Origin: Crocinitomix catalasitica ATCC 23190
Lineage (GTDB): Bacteria; Bacteroidota; Bacteroidia; Flavobacteriales_D; Crocinitomicaceae
Direction of reading: 5' to 3'
Assembly (NCBI RefSeq): GCF_000621625.1
Contig: NZ_JHXV01000005.1
Coordinates: 62,001 to 126,000, forward strand
DNA: 64,000 nt
Shown here: piece by piece, positions 1 to 10,053 of the stretch
Layout of the letters: each line of letters starts with the position of its first letter
How positions within the stretch are numbered: position 1 is the stretch's first letter
Notes under the pieces: generated by a model
Seen by the model: only the letters and a program-made list of their open reading frames with translations
The model's database searches: none
Told to the model about the DNA's origin: nothing
Translations under genes and position numbers: made by a program

Positions 1-426
1 AGAGATTACTTCGAAAGATGGGTTTTCTGTTGTTGCACCAATCAGCGTTATTGTTCCTTTTTCAACAGCGCCTAATAATGAATCTTGCTGAGATTTACTG
101 AACCTATGAATTTCATCAATAAATAAAATTGCATTATCACCGCCAAACAAACCACTTTTTTCAACTTTTTGGATGATCTCACGAATGTCTTTTACGCCTG
201 AATTGATCGCGCTTAACGCGTGAAATGGACGATTGACAGTGGTAGAAATAATTTTTGCCAAGGTTGTTTTACCAACACCTGGTGGCCCCCAAAAAATCAT
301 TGAAGGAATGTGTCCAGATTCAATAGCTCTTCTCAAGCCTGATTCTTTACCAAGTATATGTGATTGACCTATGTAGTCGGCTAAAGATGTAGGTCGCATT
401 CTTTCAGCCAAAGGTATTTTAGACAT
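1..426 (-). CDS. rarA: Replication-associated recombination protein A (AAA+ ATPase), N-terminal part only
   Basis: The first 142 codons of a RarA/MgsA-type AAA+ ATPase; the gene runs off the left edge. In the family this clamp-loader-like ATPase acts at stalled replication forks. The reading frame starts at an ATG whose complement is 424-426 and opens with the family N-terminus (MSKIPLAERMRP). A Walker A motif (GPPGVGKTT), a Walker B stretch (AILFIDEIHRF) and a sensor-1 region (LIGATTENPSFEV) follow in order. Only the nucleotide-binding half is visible; the lid and tetramerisation domains lie outside. The acyltransferase gene upstream on the same strand ends 19 nt before this start, so the two are probably co-transcribed. 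The family call is confident. Confidence 0.93.
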   Translation of the reverse strand, partial: MSKIPLAERMRPTSLADYIGQSHILGKESGLRRAIESGHIPSMIFWGPPGVGKTTLAKIISTTVNRPFHALSAINSGVKDIREIIQKVEKSGLFGGDNAILFIDEIHRFSKSQQDSLLGAVEKGTITLIGATTENPSFEVIS

Positions 427-445
427 CTGAATGGAAAGTTAATGA

Positions 446-1327
446 TTATTGTTCAACGTGCTGTTGATGTTTCCAACGTTTATGAGACCATAACCAATAT
501 TGTGGCTTCTCGTTGATTAATGATTCTAATAAAATTGAATACTTGTCTGTGATCTCGCCTTCAGCAGTTTTTCTAGGATCGTCTGAGATACTCGAGAATT
601 CTACTTCGTAATAACCTCTTTTAAGTCTTCTGCAATTACCGAATAAAACAACATAGTCAAATTTTCTTGCCAATTTTTCTGGCCCAGTATTCCAGCCAGT
701 ATCCTGGTTAAGGAATTTATTCCAATGAGCTTGCTTTGGATGAGAAGGTGATTGATCATTAACTATTACTACCAATTTTTTATCTTCAATTGTACTGCTA
801 AAGAAAGGTATGATATCTTTCGTTGCAATTAATTTCATTCCATTTCTTGTTCGAGACCTGAAAAGAATATTATCGTAAAAATTATTTTTAAGTGGCTGAT
901 AGATTGAATAAGTCTCGAACTGAATCAAGTTTGGTAAGCTTAATGCGTAAAATTCCCAATTGTTATAATGACCAGCAGTGACAATAATATTTTTGTTCTG
1001 CGCGTATAAACTGTTTAAGAGTTCTGGATTCTTAATAACTGTCCGACGAGTAACTTCTTTTTTTGAAATACTTACAGCTTTAATGCTTTCAAAAATAAAA
1101 TCGATAAAATAACGGTAAAAACCTTTCTCTATTTTGATAATTTCTTGAGTCGATTTATCTGGAAAAGCATTCAATAAGTTTTGTCGTACAACTTTCCTAC
1201 GATAGCGCACAAAATTATACGTCAAGAAATAGACGATATCTGAAAAAAAGTATAATACCCCCAACGGGAAGTATGATAGCGGTTTCAGTATGAAGTAAAA
1301 TAATATGCGGTCAGCAATTTTTATCAT
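446..1327 (-). CDS. Lysophospholipid acyltransferase family protein (LpxL/HtrB-like lipid A acyltransferase)
   Basis: A 293-residue membrane-associated acyltransferase of the LpxL/LpxM (HtrB) family, which adds a secondary acyl chain to lipid A precursors at the inner membrane. The family HX4(D/E) catalytic motif is visible as H120-YNNW-E125. The N-terminus (about residues 8-40) is hydrophobic, as expected for the membrane anchor, and is followed by the basic stretch RYRRKVVRQN typical of the family. The length matches the family. It precedes rarA on the same strand and has a TAnnTTTG box 20 nt upstream. The substrate (lipid A, or an aminolipid in Bacteroidota) cannot be settled from sequence. 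Confidence 0.85.
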   Translation of the reverse strand: MIKIADRILFYFILKPLSYFPLGVLYFFSDIVYFLTYNFVRYRRKVVRQNLLNAFPDKSTQEIIKIEKGFYRYFIDFIFESIKAVSISKKEVTRRTVIKNPELLNSLYAQNKNIIVTAGHYNNWEFYALSLPNLIQFETYSIYQPLKNNFYDNILFRSRTRNGMKLIATKDIIPFFSSTIEDKKLVVIVNDQSPSHPKQAHWNKFLNQDTGWNTGPEKLARKFDYVVLFGNCRRLKRGYYEVEFSSISDDPRKTAEGEITDKYSILLESLINEKPQYWLWSHKRWKHQQHVEQ

Positions 1328-1347
1328 TCAAAATAAAAAATAGTTTG

Positions 1348-1355
1348 CAAAGTTA
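1348..1355 (-). promoter_or_regulatory. Putative Bacteroidota -7 box for the acyltransferase gene
   Basis: On the minus strand this reads TAACTTTG, a match to the Bacteroidota sigma-A -7 consensus TAnnTTTG, 20 nt before the start at 1327. No clear -33 TTG lies at the right distance. Confidence 0.5.
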
Positions 1356-1452
1356 AAAGGATACTGTAATTGGCTACTATGATTAAACTTTTTTTATTAT
1401 AATAAATTGTTTAAAGTTGGTTTTTAAGGCATACTACTTGCAGTTAAAAATG

Positions 1453-1460
1453 TAATTTTG
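1453..1460 (+). promoter_or_regulatory. Putative -7 box for the WG-repeat operon
   Basis: TAATTTTG matches TAnnTTTG and lies only 9 nt before the ATG at 1470, implying a very short leader. It would drive the four-gene operon 1470-6201. Confidence 0.5.
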
Positions 1461-1469
1461 TATTGATTT

Positions 1470-3578
1470 ATGATAAAAACAGGTTCTATACTATTGATTT
1501 TTCTTTCAACTTTTTCTCAAAATATATTAGCGGGAAATATTGAAAAAGGTTTTGAAGCACTCGATATTTACAATTATTTTGAGGCTAAAAATCTATTTCA
1601 GAAGGCAATGAAGAAAAATTACGTTGCGGCCTCTTATGGATTGAGTATTATTTATAGTCGGAATGACAATCCTTTTTATAATTTAAATGAGGCTTTAATC
1701 ATGATTAAACAGGCGACTGATGAATATGATAAATTACCGCCAAAAAAAATTAATGAATACAACGAATTAAATATTACGAATAAAAATATTTTTGAACATC
1801 GGGATCGAATTTCGTCAGCTTTATTCAAAAATGCTAAAATGAATCATTCAGTTATTAGCTACAATGCTTTTATTGAAAAAAATCCTTGGAGTGAACATGT
1901 TGATTCGGTTATAATTTTACGTGACAACTTGGCTTTTTCTGAAGCAAAAGCTATAGGCACGGCAGAAGCATTGCAGAATTTTATTCAAGATTATCCAAAA
2001 AGTTCACTTTTAGAGAGAGCAACAGCTTTATATGACAAGGCAATTTATCAAGAATCTACGCTTGACAATAATTTTATCGATTATGTACAGTTTGTAAATA
2101 AATTTCCTTTAAGTCCTTATAGACCTGATGCTGAAGATGCGATTTATAAAATTTATACCAAAACTGGCAGTCTCGAATCTTATCATAAATTTATTGAAGA
2201 ATACCCTGAGAACAGGAATGTGTCTGGAGCTTGGCGTAAAATGCTGAATACATACTTGCAAAAGGAATATTCGCAAAACTCTATCCGTGCTTTTATGGAA
2301 AAATTCGAAGACTACCCCTTTAAAGAGCGTTTAGAAGAGGAGTTGAGATTAGCAGACCTGGTCATATTGCCATTTAATGATGGGAATAAATGGGGTTTCA
2401 TGGATGAAAATGGTGAAGCAATCATTCCTGCAGAGTTTGACGGCGTTGTTCCTTTTACAGAAGGACTTTCTATTATAAATAAAGCGGGTAAATATGGATA
2501 TATCAATAAAGCAGGAGAAGTTATTATTGATCCAATTTATACTGATGCTTTCAGATTTCACGAAGGTCATGCTATTGTCGAGTACGAAAATAAACTTGGA
2601 ATGATTAATAGGAGCGGAGAGTTCGTGATTCTTCCAGAATATGATGATCTAGGTGACTTAAAAGGTGGATTCACTTATTTTACCAATTCAGAATTATACG
2701 GATATTTTGATGCTAAAGGAATGATTCGTCTAAAAGCACAGTATTCAAGTGCTTCAGATTTTATCAATAAAAAAGCAATCGTTTCATATCAAGGGAATTA
2801 TGGTGTTATTGACGAATTTGGCACAACATTAATTCCGTTTAAATACGAAAAAATAGTACCTTATGATGAAGGTGTTTTTGCCGTAAAGATTTTTAATAAA
2901 TGGGGACTATTAAAGACAGAAGGTGATACTTTAACAAGTATTAAATATGATTATATTGGAGATAAATATGGTGGAATCTCATTGGTTGAATTGAATGACC
3001 AATTCAATTATATCAATGCGAAAGGTGAAGAAATTCGAAAGGAATGGATACCAACATATTCCGAAAGTCGACAACTGGCTATATTTAAGAATAATTACGC
3101 TAAAGTTCAATACGAGGATGGATTTAACTTAATTGATACCAATGGCTTACTACTTTTCAAATCTAGCAAAGAGGATCTTGGCGATTATAGTGACTTAATT
3201 GCCTTTAAAAACAATGATGAATGGGGATATTTAAGTCCTCAAGGAAGTGCAGTTATCAAAAACAAATTTTCACATGCTAAATCATTCCAAGGGCATTATG
3301 CTTTCGCTGGTGGGGCGCCATTATGGGGAATGATTGATAAACGAGGGAAGTATATTATTGAAGCCTATTTTGAGGATTTGAGTTGGTTGAATGATGACTT
3401 ATTATTGGTGAAAACTAGAGGCTCATATGGGATAATGAACAGTAAAGGAGATACCATTGTACCTTTTAAATATACTTCGATAGAACCTTTTTCTGTAGAA
3501 TTGGTACAATTAGTAAATAAATCTGGTGTATATTATTTTCACCTGACGGATTTAAAACTCATTCGTAAAGAAGATTAG
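1470..3578 (+). CDS. WG-repeat protein with N-terminal helical repeat region, secreted
   Basis: A 702-residue protein with a signal peptide (about residues 1-21). A helical, TPR/SEL1-like half follows (residues 24-290, with segments such as FEAKNLFQKAMKKNYVAASYG). The C-terminal half (about 306-690) is built of WG repeats, recognised by units like KWGFMDENGEAIIP, KYGYINKAGEVII, EWGYLSPQGSAVI and LWGMIDKRGKYII. WG repeats form a beta-rich solenoid of unknown biochemical role. The stop TAG overlaps the GTG start of the next gene (TAGTG), so the TonB-like protein is translationally coupled. A periplasmic or outer-membrane-facing location is inferred from the signal peptide. No enzymatic motif is seen. 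Confidence 0.82.
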   Translation: MIKTGSILLIFLSTFSQNILAGNIEKGFEALDIYNYFEAKNLFQKAMKKNYVAASYGLSIIYSRNDNPFYNLNEALIMIKQATDEYDKLPPKKINEYNELNITNKNIFEHRDRISSALFKNAKMNHSVISYNAFIEKNPWSEHVDSVIILRDNLAFSEAKAIGTAEALQNFIQDYPKSSLLERATALYDKAIYQESTLDNNFIDYVQFVNKFPLSPYRPDAEDAIYKIYTKTGSLESYHKFIEEYPENRNVSGAWRKMLNTYLQKEYSQNSIRAFMEKFEDYPFKERLEEELRLADLVILPFNDGNKWGFMDENGEAIIPAEFDGVVPFTEGLSIINKAGKYGYINKAGEVIIDPIYTDAFRFHEGHAIVEYENKLGMINRSGEFVILPEYDDLGDLKGGFTYFTNSELYGYFDAKGMIRLKAQYSSASDFINKKAIVSYQGNYGVIDEFGTTLIPFKYEKIVPYDEGVFAVKIFNKWGLLKTEGDTLTSIKYDYIGDKYGGISLVELNDQFNYINAKGEEIRKEWIPTYSESRQLAIFKNNYAKVQYEDGFNLIDTNGLLLFKSSKEDLGDYSDLIAFKNNDEWGYLSPQGSAVIKNKFSHAKSFQGHYAFAGGAPLWGMIDKRGKYIIEAYFEDLSWLNDDLLLVKTRGSYGIMNSKGDTIVPFKYTSIEPFSVELVQLVNKSGVYYFHLTDLKLIRKED

Positions 3579-4348
3579 TGGAAAAATTATTCACCTATAT
3601 TGAACGTTATAAGTTTGCAATACTTGGTACAGTATTGTTTCATTTCATCTTTTTTTTAAGTTCGAATTTTGTGACGATTCAACGACCATATAACCCTGTA
3701 GAAGAAATTGTTGATGTTGAATTGGAAATGGATGAGTTTGAAATTGATGAAGAATTAATGAAGATGCTCGAAATGCAAGAGCAAATGACACCAGAAGAAA
3801 TTAGTGCGTTAATAAAAGATCAAAATGATAAAAGGGAGAAGTCTTATGAAAACTTCTCTTCACAAGATATTGATAACCAGGTTATGGATGACGCGAAGGC
3901 ATTGGAAGCTAAGTATTTTGAAGAATTGGCAAGTCAAAGATCTGAAGGAGGAGAAGCCAGTAATGCTGCAAACAAACAAGAACAAAATATTAAACCAGAG
4001 GCAAAAACAAAACAAAAATTTTCAGATAAATCAGCAGTGAATAATAACGGAGAAAATGCATTTGCTGGAAGGGTAATGGTGTCTTTTAGTTTGACAAATA
4101 GAAAGGCACATTCTTTAGAAATACCAGGTTATACGTGTAATGGGAGTGGTACCGTTGTGATGGATATTAAGGTTGATAAGAGTGGCTATGTAAAAGATGC
4201 GTCTTATAATTCAAATATGTCTTCAGGTGCTACTGATTGTATGATTGATAAAGCTAAAAGCTACGCGTCAATTGCAAGGTTTAGTTTTAATAGTGAAGGA
4301 GGATTATCTCAATCTGGAACAATAACCTATAAATTCATTGGTCAATAA
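3578..4348 (+). CDS. TonB-like membrane-anchored periplasmic protein
   Basis: A 256-residue protein starting at GTG, with the start overlapping the upstream stop by one base. One transmembrane helix (about residues 13-33) is followed by an acidic, Glu/Met-rich, probably helical segment (40-130) and a Lys/Gln/Asn-rich linker. The C-terminal domain (about 160-256) contains GTVVMDIKVDKSGYVKDA, the signature turn-strand of TonB/TolA C-terminal domains. It lacks the usual Pro-rich spacer. TonB proteins couple the proton motive force to outer-membrane transporters, but here no receptor or ExbBD genes are near. It may instead be a structural, WG-protein-linked envelope component; that is inference. 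Confidence 0.7.
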   Translation: MEKLFTYIERYKFAILGTVLFHFIFFLSSNFVTIQRPYNPVEEIVDVELEMDEFEIDEELMKMLEMQEQMTPEEISALIKDQNDKREKSYENFSSQDIDNQVMDDAKALEAKYFEELASQRSEGGEASNAANKQEQNIKPEAKTKQKFSDKSAVNNNGENAFAGRVMVSFSLTNRKAHSLEIPGYTCNGSGTVVMDIKVDKSGYVKDASYNSNMSSGATDCMIDKAKSYASIARFSFNSEGGLSQSGTITYKFIGQ

Positions 4349-5253
4349 TGGCAGTTGTCGATATAATAAGAAAGTTAACTCCGAATTTTTTATTAGAGTG
4401 GAATAGAGGTCGAAAAAAACAGCTAGTCAATAATAATCTTGAAGAAGCCAGAAAGAACGGTGATATAATTGATTGTAATGATATATATAATTCCCTATTA
4501 AAAATGGGGATAAAGGAAGGTGATAGTGTTTTAGTCCATTCAAGCTTAAGTAAAATTGGTTATCTTAAAGAAGGTCCTAAAACTTTTGTGGATGCGCTCA
4601 AAAAAGCGGTTGGCGAAAATGGGAATATTTTAATGCCTACATCTCCTAATGCTGTTTATCAATTGAATTATATAAGAGAGACTCCCTTTTTTGACGTGGT
4701 CAATTCTCCATCTAAAACAGGAGCAATTACTGAATATTTCAGAAAACTCCCTGAAGCTAAAAGAAGTTTACATCCAACTGAGCCTGTTTCTGCGATTGGA
4801 CCATTAGCAACGTATTTTACGGAAGATCATCTTAATCAACTAACACCTTATAATCAAAACAGTCCTTTTTATAAATTAGGATTGAAAAAAGGAAAAATAT
4901 TATACGTTGGTGTAACACTTGACAATGCAGGAACTAGTTTGCATACTTTAGAAGATGCTGTAGATTTCAAATTCCAAGTTTATTACAATGAAATATTTGA
5001 GATAGATGTCATTGATTATAGTGGGAATAAAATTCGAGTAAAAACAAAAGTTCACGATCCAGAACAGTCTAAAAAAAGGAAATGTGATGGCTTAATTCCT
5101 CTTTTTGAAAAGCATGGTGTTCTTACTAAACAAACCCTAGGAAAAGCAGATGTTTTATTGGTTGAAGCTGAAGGTTTTTTCAATACAATGATACAGGAGT
5201 ATGAAACAAATGGTGTAACAATGTACACACCACAAGGTTCTTCAGTAGATTAA
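4348..5253 (+). CDS. AAC(3)-family (Antibiotic_NAT fold) N-acetyltransferase
   Basis: A 301-residue member of the aminoglycoside 3-N-acetyltransferase/YokD superfamily, which transfers acetyl groups from acetyl-CoA to amines. Diagnostic segments are VLVHSSLSKIGYL (residues about 54-66), NILMPTSPN, and RSLHPTEPVSAIGPLA with the conserved HPTEPV stretch, then the late acidic segment LEDAVDFKFQVYY. The ATG overlaps the upstream TAA (TAATG). Chromosomal homologues in environmental bacteria often act on sugars or unknown amines, so resistance should not be assumed. Co-transcription with WG and TonB-like genes suggests an envelope-related or metabolic substrate. The family is clear; the substrate is unknown. 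Confidence 0.85.
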   Translation: MAVVDIIRKLTPNFLLEWNRGRKKQLVNNNLEEARKNGDIIDCNDIYNSLLKMGIKEGDSVLVHSSLSKIGYLKEGPKTFVDALKKAVGENGNILMPTSPNAVYQLNYIRETPFFDVVNSPSKTGAITEYFRKLPEAKRSLHPTEPVSAIGPLATYFTEDHLNQLTPYNQNSPFYKLGLKKGKILYVGVTLDNAGTSLHTLEDAVDFKFQVYYNEIFEIDVIDYSGNKIRVKTKVHDPEQSKKRKCDGLIPLFEKHGVLTKQTLGKADVLLVEAEGFFNTMIQEYETNGVTMYTPQGSSVD

Positions 5254-5256
5254 TAA

Positions 5257-6201
5257 ATGATGAATATTATAAATACACCTTCACCTTTGCATGTTATTGA
5301 AAACGAATTATTTAAATCGTTCAACTTAAATGTATTGATTAAAAGAGATGATCTTATTCATCCTGAAATATCAGGGAATAAATGGAGGAAATTAAAACTT
5401 AATATTGAACGTTTTGTGCAAGGTAAATATGAAAAACTCTTAACCTTTGGTGGAGCTTATTCTAATCATATAATTGCTACAGCAAAATTATGCCAACAGC
5501 TCAATATTCCCTCAATCGGAATTATTAGAGGAGAAGAACTTAATCCGAACTCGAACGATACTTTGAAACGTGCTGCCGAAATGGGGATGGAGTTGATATT
5601 TGTGTCAAGACAAGATTATGATGCGCGATATGAAAAATACTACCATAATCTATTGAGAAATCAATACGGAAATGTTTTGATAGTTGAGGAAGGTGGAGCA
5701 AATTATTATGGAATGCTTGGGGTTAGTGAGGTTATTTCAGAACTCGAACACGAACCTGATTATCTTGTAACAGCTATTGGAACAGGTACGACAGCTGCAG
5801 GCTTATTATTCGGAACTGAAAGAACAAAAGTAATTGGCGTACCAGTATTTAAGAATGGTGGATTTATATCGGTGGAAATAGAGCAGCATATGTTGAATGC
5901 AGGTTTAATGAATGAGGACATCGTTGATAAGATGAATCGATTGGTGTTAGCGACTGATTATGGTTTTGGCGGATATGGTCGAACAACACCTGAGTTAATC
6001 AATTTTATTAATGAGGTTTATCACGAATCAAATTTAATTTTTGACCAGGTTTACACCGCAAAAATGTATTACGCTTTTATTGATCTAATAAAAAAAGGAA
6101 AAATAGAGAAGGGGAGCGAAGTTGTTTTGTTGCACACAGGAGGGATTCAAGGTTTAAATTCCATTTTAACTGACTTAAGTTTTGATCCATTTAAGTTGTA
6201 A
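5257..6201 (+). CDS. PLP-dependent 1-aminocyclopropane-1-carboxylate deaminase / D-cysteine desulfhydrase family protein
   Basis: A 314-residue fold-type II PLP enzyme. The N-terminal motif KRDDLIHPEISGNKWRKLK contains the probable Schiff-base lysine K42, followed by the substrate loop TFGGAYSNHI and the phosphate-binding loop AIGTGTTAAG. The family catalyses ACC ring-opening deamination or D-cysteine to pyruvate, H2S and ammonia; discriminating residues cannot be assigned safely here. It begins 3 nt after the acetyltransferase stop, with tandem ATGs (5257 and 5260), as the last gene of the operon. Its final 55 nt overlap the 3' end of the convergent amidase-like gene, a long antisense overlap. 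Confidence 0.82.
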   Translation: MMNIINTPSPLHVIENELFKSFNLNVLIKRDDLIHPEISGNKWRKLKLNIERFVQGKYEKLLTFGGAYSNHIIATAKLCQQLNIPSIGIIRGEELNPNSNDTLKRAAEMGMELIFVSRQDYDARYEKYYHNLLRNQYGNVLIVEEGGANYYGMLGVSEVISELEHEPDYLVTAIGTGTTAAGLLFGTERTKVIGVPVFKNGGFISVEIEQHMLNAGLMNEDIVDKMNRLVLATDYGFGGYGRTTPELINFINEVYHESNLIFDQVYTAKMYYAFIDLIKKGKIEKGSEVVLLHTGGIQGLNSILTDLSFDPFKL

Positions 6202-6821
6202 AGCATTTTAAACTTCGTGGTGTCATTGAATGTTTCAAAAAGTAGAATGTCGAGTTTTCCAACTTTTTTAATTTTGAATACATTCTGTCCCGTTGCATTT
6301 AAAAATGCGCGATAAATCAACTCAGAACAATATATTTTATTCTCGCTACTTAGGTTATATCGATGATCATAAGGTAGTTTTTTATTGAGCATAATTATTG
6401 CTTCATTCGCCAATTTAATACCTAAGGAATCCTCAAAAATTGGCCTGCAAACAAATAACATCGAATCGGTTGTGAGTCGAACGAAATTATTTAGACTTAT
6501 AGCTTGAACACCGTCTTCGTTTGATTCACTCAAAATGTCCGCGATTGCATGAATAACGGTAAGAGAATCGTGATTACGAACAATTATACCACAATGCGAA
6601 TAAGGTTCCTTAGTTGTGTTCATTATGGCATAAGAGAGTGCTCCACCACCTTTTCTCACAATAATATCACCACTTTTAAATGAATTTTTAATGGCAGAAG
6701 GGATAGCAACAAGATTAATCGTTTCAATATGTCTTAAACGGTCAGTATTGCATGCGTTTAAAACAGCTAAAACCAAGATTGTGTATAGAAGAATGAAAGG
6801 ACTAGGGTTAAGTCTATCCAT
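6147..6821 (-). CDS. YiiX/YebB-like permuted papain-fold hydrolase, lipoprotein
   Basis: A 224-residue putative cysteine peptidase/amidase of the YiiX/YebB (permuted NlpC/P60-papain, DUF830-type) family. A lipoprotein signal ends in the lipobox LNAC (Cys24). The family dyad is visible as H76 in YSHCGIIV and C165 in KIYCSELIYRAF, the circularly permuted order expected for the clan; GDIIVRKG precedes as the first strand. Relatives act on lipids or amide bonds at the membrane. Its 3' end overlaps the PLP enzyme gene by 55 nt. A DUF4878 lipoprotein gene lies 7 nt upstream on the same strand, so the two likely form one transcript. Confidence 0.8.
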   Translation of the reverse strand: MDRLNPSPFILLYTILVLAVLNACNTDRLRHIETINLVAIPSAIKNSFKSGDIIVRKGGGALSYAIMNTTKEPYSHCGIIVRNHDSLTVIHAIADILSESNEDGVQAISLNNFVRLTTDSMLFVCRPIFEDSLGIKLANEAIIMLNKKLPYDHRYNLSSENKIYCSELIYRAFLNATGQNVFKIKKVGKLDILLFETFNDTTKFKMLYNLNGSKLKSVKMEFKP

Positions 6822-6828
6822 TTAATAA

Positions 6829-7227
6829 TTAGTTGTTATTGCCTATTCTGAAATTTCTCGGATCAAAATCTTTTGACCAATTAGAGACTTTCCATTCACC
6901 GTCAACCTTAGTTAAAGTGTACTTCAATTTATGGTCCTTGCTTGTTCTTATTTCCACACAGTTACATTCAATTGTTTTACTGTTATCAGACAACTCAGGG
7001 CAATCAATAGATTTTATCTCAACATAATCTTTTTGACAGCCTGTTTCTATTCTCGTTTCAACACCCTCTTTTGCAGTTTCAATTGATAGTTCCAATGCGT
7101 CCTCACAATTACCATCTGCAATTGCATTAATAAATGTTCTAGTTACCTCTTCCGGTGTCATTGGGGAGCTGCAGGATATAAATGTAATCGACATTATTAC
7201 AGCTAAACTAAGAAATTGAATTTTCAT
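6829..7227 (-). CDS. DUF4878-type lipoprotein
   Basis: A 132-residue lipoprotein with lipobox FISC (Cys19) followed by the start of a DUF4878/NTF2-like fold: MTPEEVTRTFINAIADGNCEDALELS, then alternating strands ending in LKYTLTKVDGEWKVSNWSKD. DUF4878 proteins are small envelope lipoproteins of unknown function, common in Bacteroidota. It sits directly upstream of the YiiX-like gene (7 nt gap), with a TAnnTTTG box 27 nt before its start. The family call rests on the whole-sequence pattern rather than on catalytic residues, and no ligand can be proposed. Confidence 0.75.
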   Translation of the reverse strand: MKIQFLSLAVIMSITFISCSSPMTPEEVTRTFINAIADGNCEDALELSIETAKEGVETRIETGCQKDYVEIKSIDCPELSDNSKTIECNCVEIRTSKDHKLKYTLTKVDGEWKVSNWSKDFDPRNFRIGNNN

Positions 7228-7254
7228 TGTTTTTTACTTTGGTTTGGTTGATTA

Positions 7255-7262
7255 CAAATATA
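7255..7262 (-). promoter_or_regulatory. Putative -7 box for the DUF4878/YiiX-like operon
   Basis: On the minus strand this reads TATATTTG, matching TAnnTTTG, 27 nt before the start at 7227. It is divergent from the box at 7323 that serves the ABC-F gene. Confidence 0.5.
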
Positions 7263-7322
7263 TACAGATTTAAGTAAATCAAAATAATTATTTTATTTAG
7301 CCATGAATTCCCTTATTCATTG

Positions 7323-9084
<1,762 letters not shown>

Positions 9085-9306
9085 ATTTTGTTTTACGGAC
9101 TTTATTTACTTTTAGACGGATAGAATAAAAATTTATCTAAAATTCTCTCCCCTTTTAACGTGCTTTATAACAATCTTCTACGTTGTTTATTGAAATAAAT
9201 TCAGAAAGAATACGTTTTAGCGTAACGAATAATAAATAATTTTTGATATTTTAGTTAAAGCCTAATCATCTTTATTAGGGAGTCTAAAATGATAAGTTAA
9301 CCTAAA
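9085..9306. other. AT-rich intergenic region with a short inverted repeat
   Basis: No coding or RNA gene is recognised. At about 9261-9279 a short inverted repeat (CCTAA ... TTAGG) precedes the lipoprotein start at 9307, but it lacks a T-tract, so it is not called a terminator. Confidence 0.4.
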
Positions 9307-9756
9307 ATGAAAACAAGTCTACCAATTTTTTTTCTTGGTCTATTTCTATTTGCTTGTACATCAAAAACTAAAATAGAACTTGCCCCTTATGAAATTTCTG
9401 ATGAGATTGGTAATGTAGGCTTAAAGGTTGATGAAAATGGAGAAATTCGAATAGGGGGTAATTTTATTGCAACTATATCTGAAGAAGGTGTTTTAATAGA
9501 TAAAGACGGTAAGATCTTATCGACTTGTTCTGATGAAGGTAAATTACTAGATGATAAAGGACAAACGCTTGTTATTATAGATGAGGAAGGTAAAATGCAT
9601 AATGGATCAAATGTTTTTATGTATTGGTCTGAAGAAGGTAAGTTATTCAAAGATAATTTCGATACAGGTCTTAGAATAAATCCTGTTAATCCAAAAGTAT
9701 ACCAATCGGCCTCAATAGTTCTATATCTCTATATGAATATGAGTCATAAATATTAG
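9307..9756 (+). CDS. Small lipoprotein with short Gly/Asp turn repeats
   Basis: A 149-residue protein of unknown function. The signal ends in lipobox LFAC (Cys17). Residues about 35-118 contain imperfect 17-20-residue repeats of the form (I/S)xEEGxLxDxxG, for example ISEEGVLIDKDGKI, CSDEGKLLDDKGQT, IDEEGKMHNG and WSEEGKLFKDN. The spacing of Gly-bounded turns suggests a small beta-solenoid or hairpin stack on the membrane surface. The motif resembles that of the secreted repeat protein at 14170. It is flanked on both sides by over 200 nt of non-coding DNA, so it is probably monocistronic. No family is recognised. Confidence 0.7.
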   Translation: MKTSLPIFFLGLFLFACTSKTKIELAPYEISDEIGNVGLKVDENGEIRIGGNFIATISEEGVLIDKDGKILSTCSDEGKLLDDKGQTLVIIDEEGKMHNGSNVFMYWSEEGKLFKDNFDTGLRINPVNPKVYQSASIVLYLYMNMSHKY

Positions 9757-9835
9757 GTATTATCTAAACCGAATATTTTATTTGTAATTCTATTTTAAAT
9801 CATAATTTCTTAATAAAAATTAGTCCTAGTTCATG

Positions 9836-9849
9836 ACAAGATCTCTTGT
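9836..9849. repeat. Short perfect inverted repeat
   Basis: ACAAGA-TC-TCTTGT forms a 6-bp perfect hairpin with a 2-nt spacer in the 267-nt gap between the lipoprotein and haloperoxidase genes. It could be an operator half-site pair or chance; no T-tract follows. Nothing else is recognised in this gap. Confidence 0.3.
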
Positions 9850-10053
9850 TATAATCTTTTTAACATGCTTGTCTGTTTGATGTCGGTATAAATGTTAATC
9901 GAAGATAAATAGAGTTTAATCGAATAAAAACATCGGTTCGTAGAAAAAAAATATTGTTTTTTTTGTGTTTAATAGAAATATTTGAATTAGTTTTACGCCG
10001 GTTTTAGTATTTATCTAAAAAAAATGTATTTGATTAAACCAAAAATGAAAATT

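Noticed and set aside
4348-5253. Calling the AAC(3)-fold gene an antibiotic-resistance gene
   Set aside because: The family includes enzymes with other amine substrates, and the operon context is not a resistance cassette; no evidence of mobility.
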